DNA of 64,000 nucleotides, taken from assembly GCF_029269835.1 (NCBI RefSeq), contig NZ_JARJBB010000005.1, positions 434,001 to 498,000 on the forward strand. Reading direction: 5' to 3'. Each line of letters starts with the position of its first letter. Positions within the stretch are counted from its first letter, which is position 1. Made by a program: the position numbers and the translations under genes. Source of the DNA: Streptomyces tropicalis (GTDB taxonomy: Bacteria > Actinomycetota > Actinomycetes > Streptomycetales > Streptomycetaceae). Of the stretch, positions 63,030-64,000 are shown piece after piece. Under the pieces are notes generated by a model. It did no database searches. It was not told the DNA's origin and worked only from the letters and a program-made list of their open reading frames with translations.

Positions 63030-64000
63030 TCACTGGGAGGACGACCGAGCGTAGTCAGGCCGCTTCGCCGCTCGCAAGGCGTCCACGACGATCTTGTCCG
63101 ACCGCTCCACGGTCACCGTGGCCTGCTCCTTCTCCAGGGTCTGCACCACGCCTCCAGGAATGTTGAGCGCCGGTTCGAGGTCCTGCGGCTTGCCGATGAC
63201 CTTGAAACGATACGGGGCGTTGATCTTGTTCCCGTCGACGTCCACGCTCTTCCCGGAATCCGAGACGAACGTGTTCGCGACCACGCGCACCCCGTTCACC
63301 TGGATCGCCTCGGCCCCGGCGGCACGCAGCTCCTGTATCGCGTCGAGCAGCATGTCGGACTGGACCGTCCCCTTCGGGTCCCCGACGGAGATCGTGATGC
63401 CGGGCCCCTGCGCAGCCACCGTGCCCGCGAGGATGCCCAGTTGCTTCTCCTTCTCGGCCGTCTGCCTGCGGGCCTCCGCGGCCTGGTTCGAGCTGTTCTC
63501 CAGCTCCTGGCGCTGCTTCTCGAGACCCTGCTTCTCGTCCTCAAGACGCTGGGTCCGGCCGTCCAGTTCATCGAGGATGCGCACGAGATCCTCCTGGCGG
63601 GCGCCGCGCAGCGCGCTGTCGCTGTCCGAGTTGGAGGCGACCTGGACGGCCAGCCCGAAGCCGAGGCCGAACAGCAACAGCGCGACGATGAGTTGCGCCC
63701 GGGTGATCCGCGGCGGCCAGATGCCCTGGCCGAGCCGCTGGCGGCCGGTCAGTTCGGGCTCGGCGGGGCCGTCCTGCCGAGCGTCCCGCGGCCCGGCGGA
63801 ACCGGCGCCCTCGGCGGTGCCGCCGACCGGGGCCCGCTCGGCGCCGGCCGACGGGCCGGGCCACACGGGCGACGAGGCCGGCCCGGAGCTGCCGGACGGC
63901 GCGGGCGTCCCGGGCTGCACCATCGGCCCGGTCGTCCGCGCGGACGGACCGGAGGGCGTGCCGGGACCGGAAGGGACGGGGCGCCCGAACGGGGTGGTGG
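63030..64000 (-). CDS. DUF881 family membrane protein (N-terminus beyond window)
   Basis: At least 323 residues in frame. One membrane helix (ITRAQLIVALLLFGLGFGLAVQVAS, about residues 98-122) is followed by a coiled coil (QRLEDEKQGLEKQRQELENSSNQAAEARRQTAEKEKQ) and the DUF881 domain (GPGITISVGDPKGTVQSDMLLDAIQELRAAGAEAIQVNGVRVVANTFV, RFKVIGKPQDLEPALNIPGGVVQTLE). The frame has no stop up to base 64000, so the true start is probably to the right; ATG 63923 is a later alternative. It lies upstream of the FHA gene, as Rv1825 does. Confidence 0.88.
   Translation of the reverse strand, partial: TTPFGRPVPSGPGTPSGPSARTTGPMVQPGTPAPSGSSGPASSPVWPGPSAGAERAPVGGTAEGAGSAGPRDARQDGPAEPELTGRQRLGQGIWPPRITRAQLIVALLLFGLGFGLAVQVASNSDSDSALRGARQEDLVRILDELDGRTQRLEDEKQGLEKQRQELENSSNQAAEARRQTAEKEKQLGILAGTVAAQGPGITISVGDPKGTVQSDMLLDAIQELRAAGAEAIQVNGVRVVANTFVSDSGKSVDVDGNKINAPYRFKVIGKPQDLEPALNIPGGVVQTLEKEQATVTVERSDKIVVDALRAAKRPDYARSSSQ

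Overview
This is a high-GC actinobacterial chromosome segment and almost certainly comes from a Streptomyces. Third codon positions are strongly G/C, GTG starts are frequent, several genes look leaderless (TANNNT hexamer 6-7 nt before the start codon), and many proteins are streptomycete-type (DUF5999 small protein, Kdp operon with mini-ORFs, gcvP with a tandem glycine riboswitch, FHA/FtsR/bifunctional-nuclease/MerR block). I see no rRNA, tRNA, CRISPR array or intact insertion sequence. The first gene and the last gene run off the window edges.

Layout. 1-9.6 kb: a Gfo/Idh/MocA oxidoreductase (partial), a DinB-fold protein, a small lipoprotein, a TPR protein, uracil-DNA glycosylase, a peptide-type ABC lipoprotein, two FabG-like SDRs, a HipA-like kinase/DUF3037 pair, a small protein and an orphan C-terminal piece of an MgtA-type ATPase. 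9.7-18.6 kb: a galactoside cluster (GH36 alpha-galactosidase, GH42 beta-galactosidase, two permeases, a sugar-binding lipoprotein, a LacI repressor) with palindromic operator candidates; its import and hydrolysis genes are chained by ATGA/GTGA overlaps. 18.6-22.4 kb: an accessory-looking stretch with a DHA2 exporter, an unusual methyltransferase, GC-rich tandem repeats and a remnant of a HipA-like kinase start. 22.4-31.2 kb: a Rieske lipoprotein, FMN split-barrel proteins, and three EamA exporters with LysR and MocR regulators. 31.2-39.4 kb: Clp_N protein, PadR, methyltransferase, PhzF, CPBP protease-like protein, GCS2-type ligase, and small conserved proteins.

39.4-49.6 kb is a potassium-uptake island: kdpFABC plus an extra 27-residue membrane peptide, a decayed kdpE directly after kdpC, and two KimA-like APC permeases around a small membrane protein. 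49.8-54.2 kb is a molybdate region: an excisionase-HTH/molbindin fusion, a SUOX-fold protein, modABC and a tandem-Mop molbindin. 54.3-64 kb carries gcvP with its glycine riboswitch, a PRC-barrel protein overlapping a long-tailed DNA polymerase IV, and then the block MerR (ResR/McdR-like) - bifunctional nuclease - FtsR - FHA (GarA-like) - DUF881, which matches the order of Rv1830-Rv1825 in Mycobacterium tuberculosis near its gcvB gene.

All assignments come from reading translations, motifs and spacing by eye; no database search was run.
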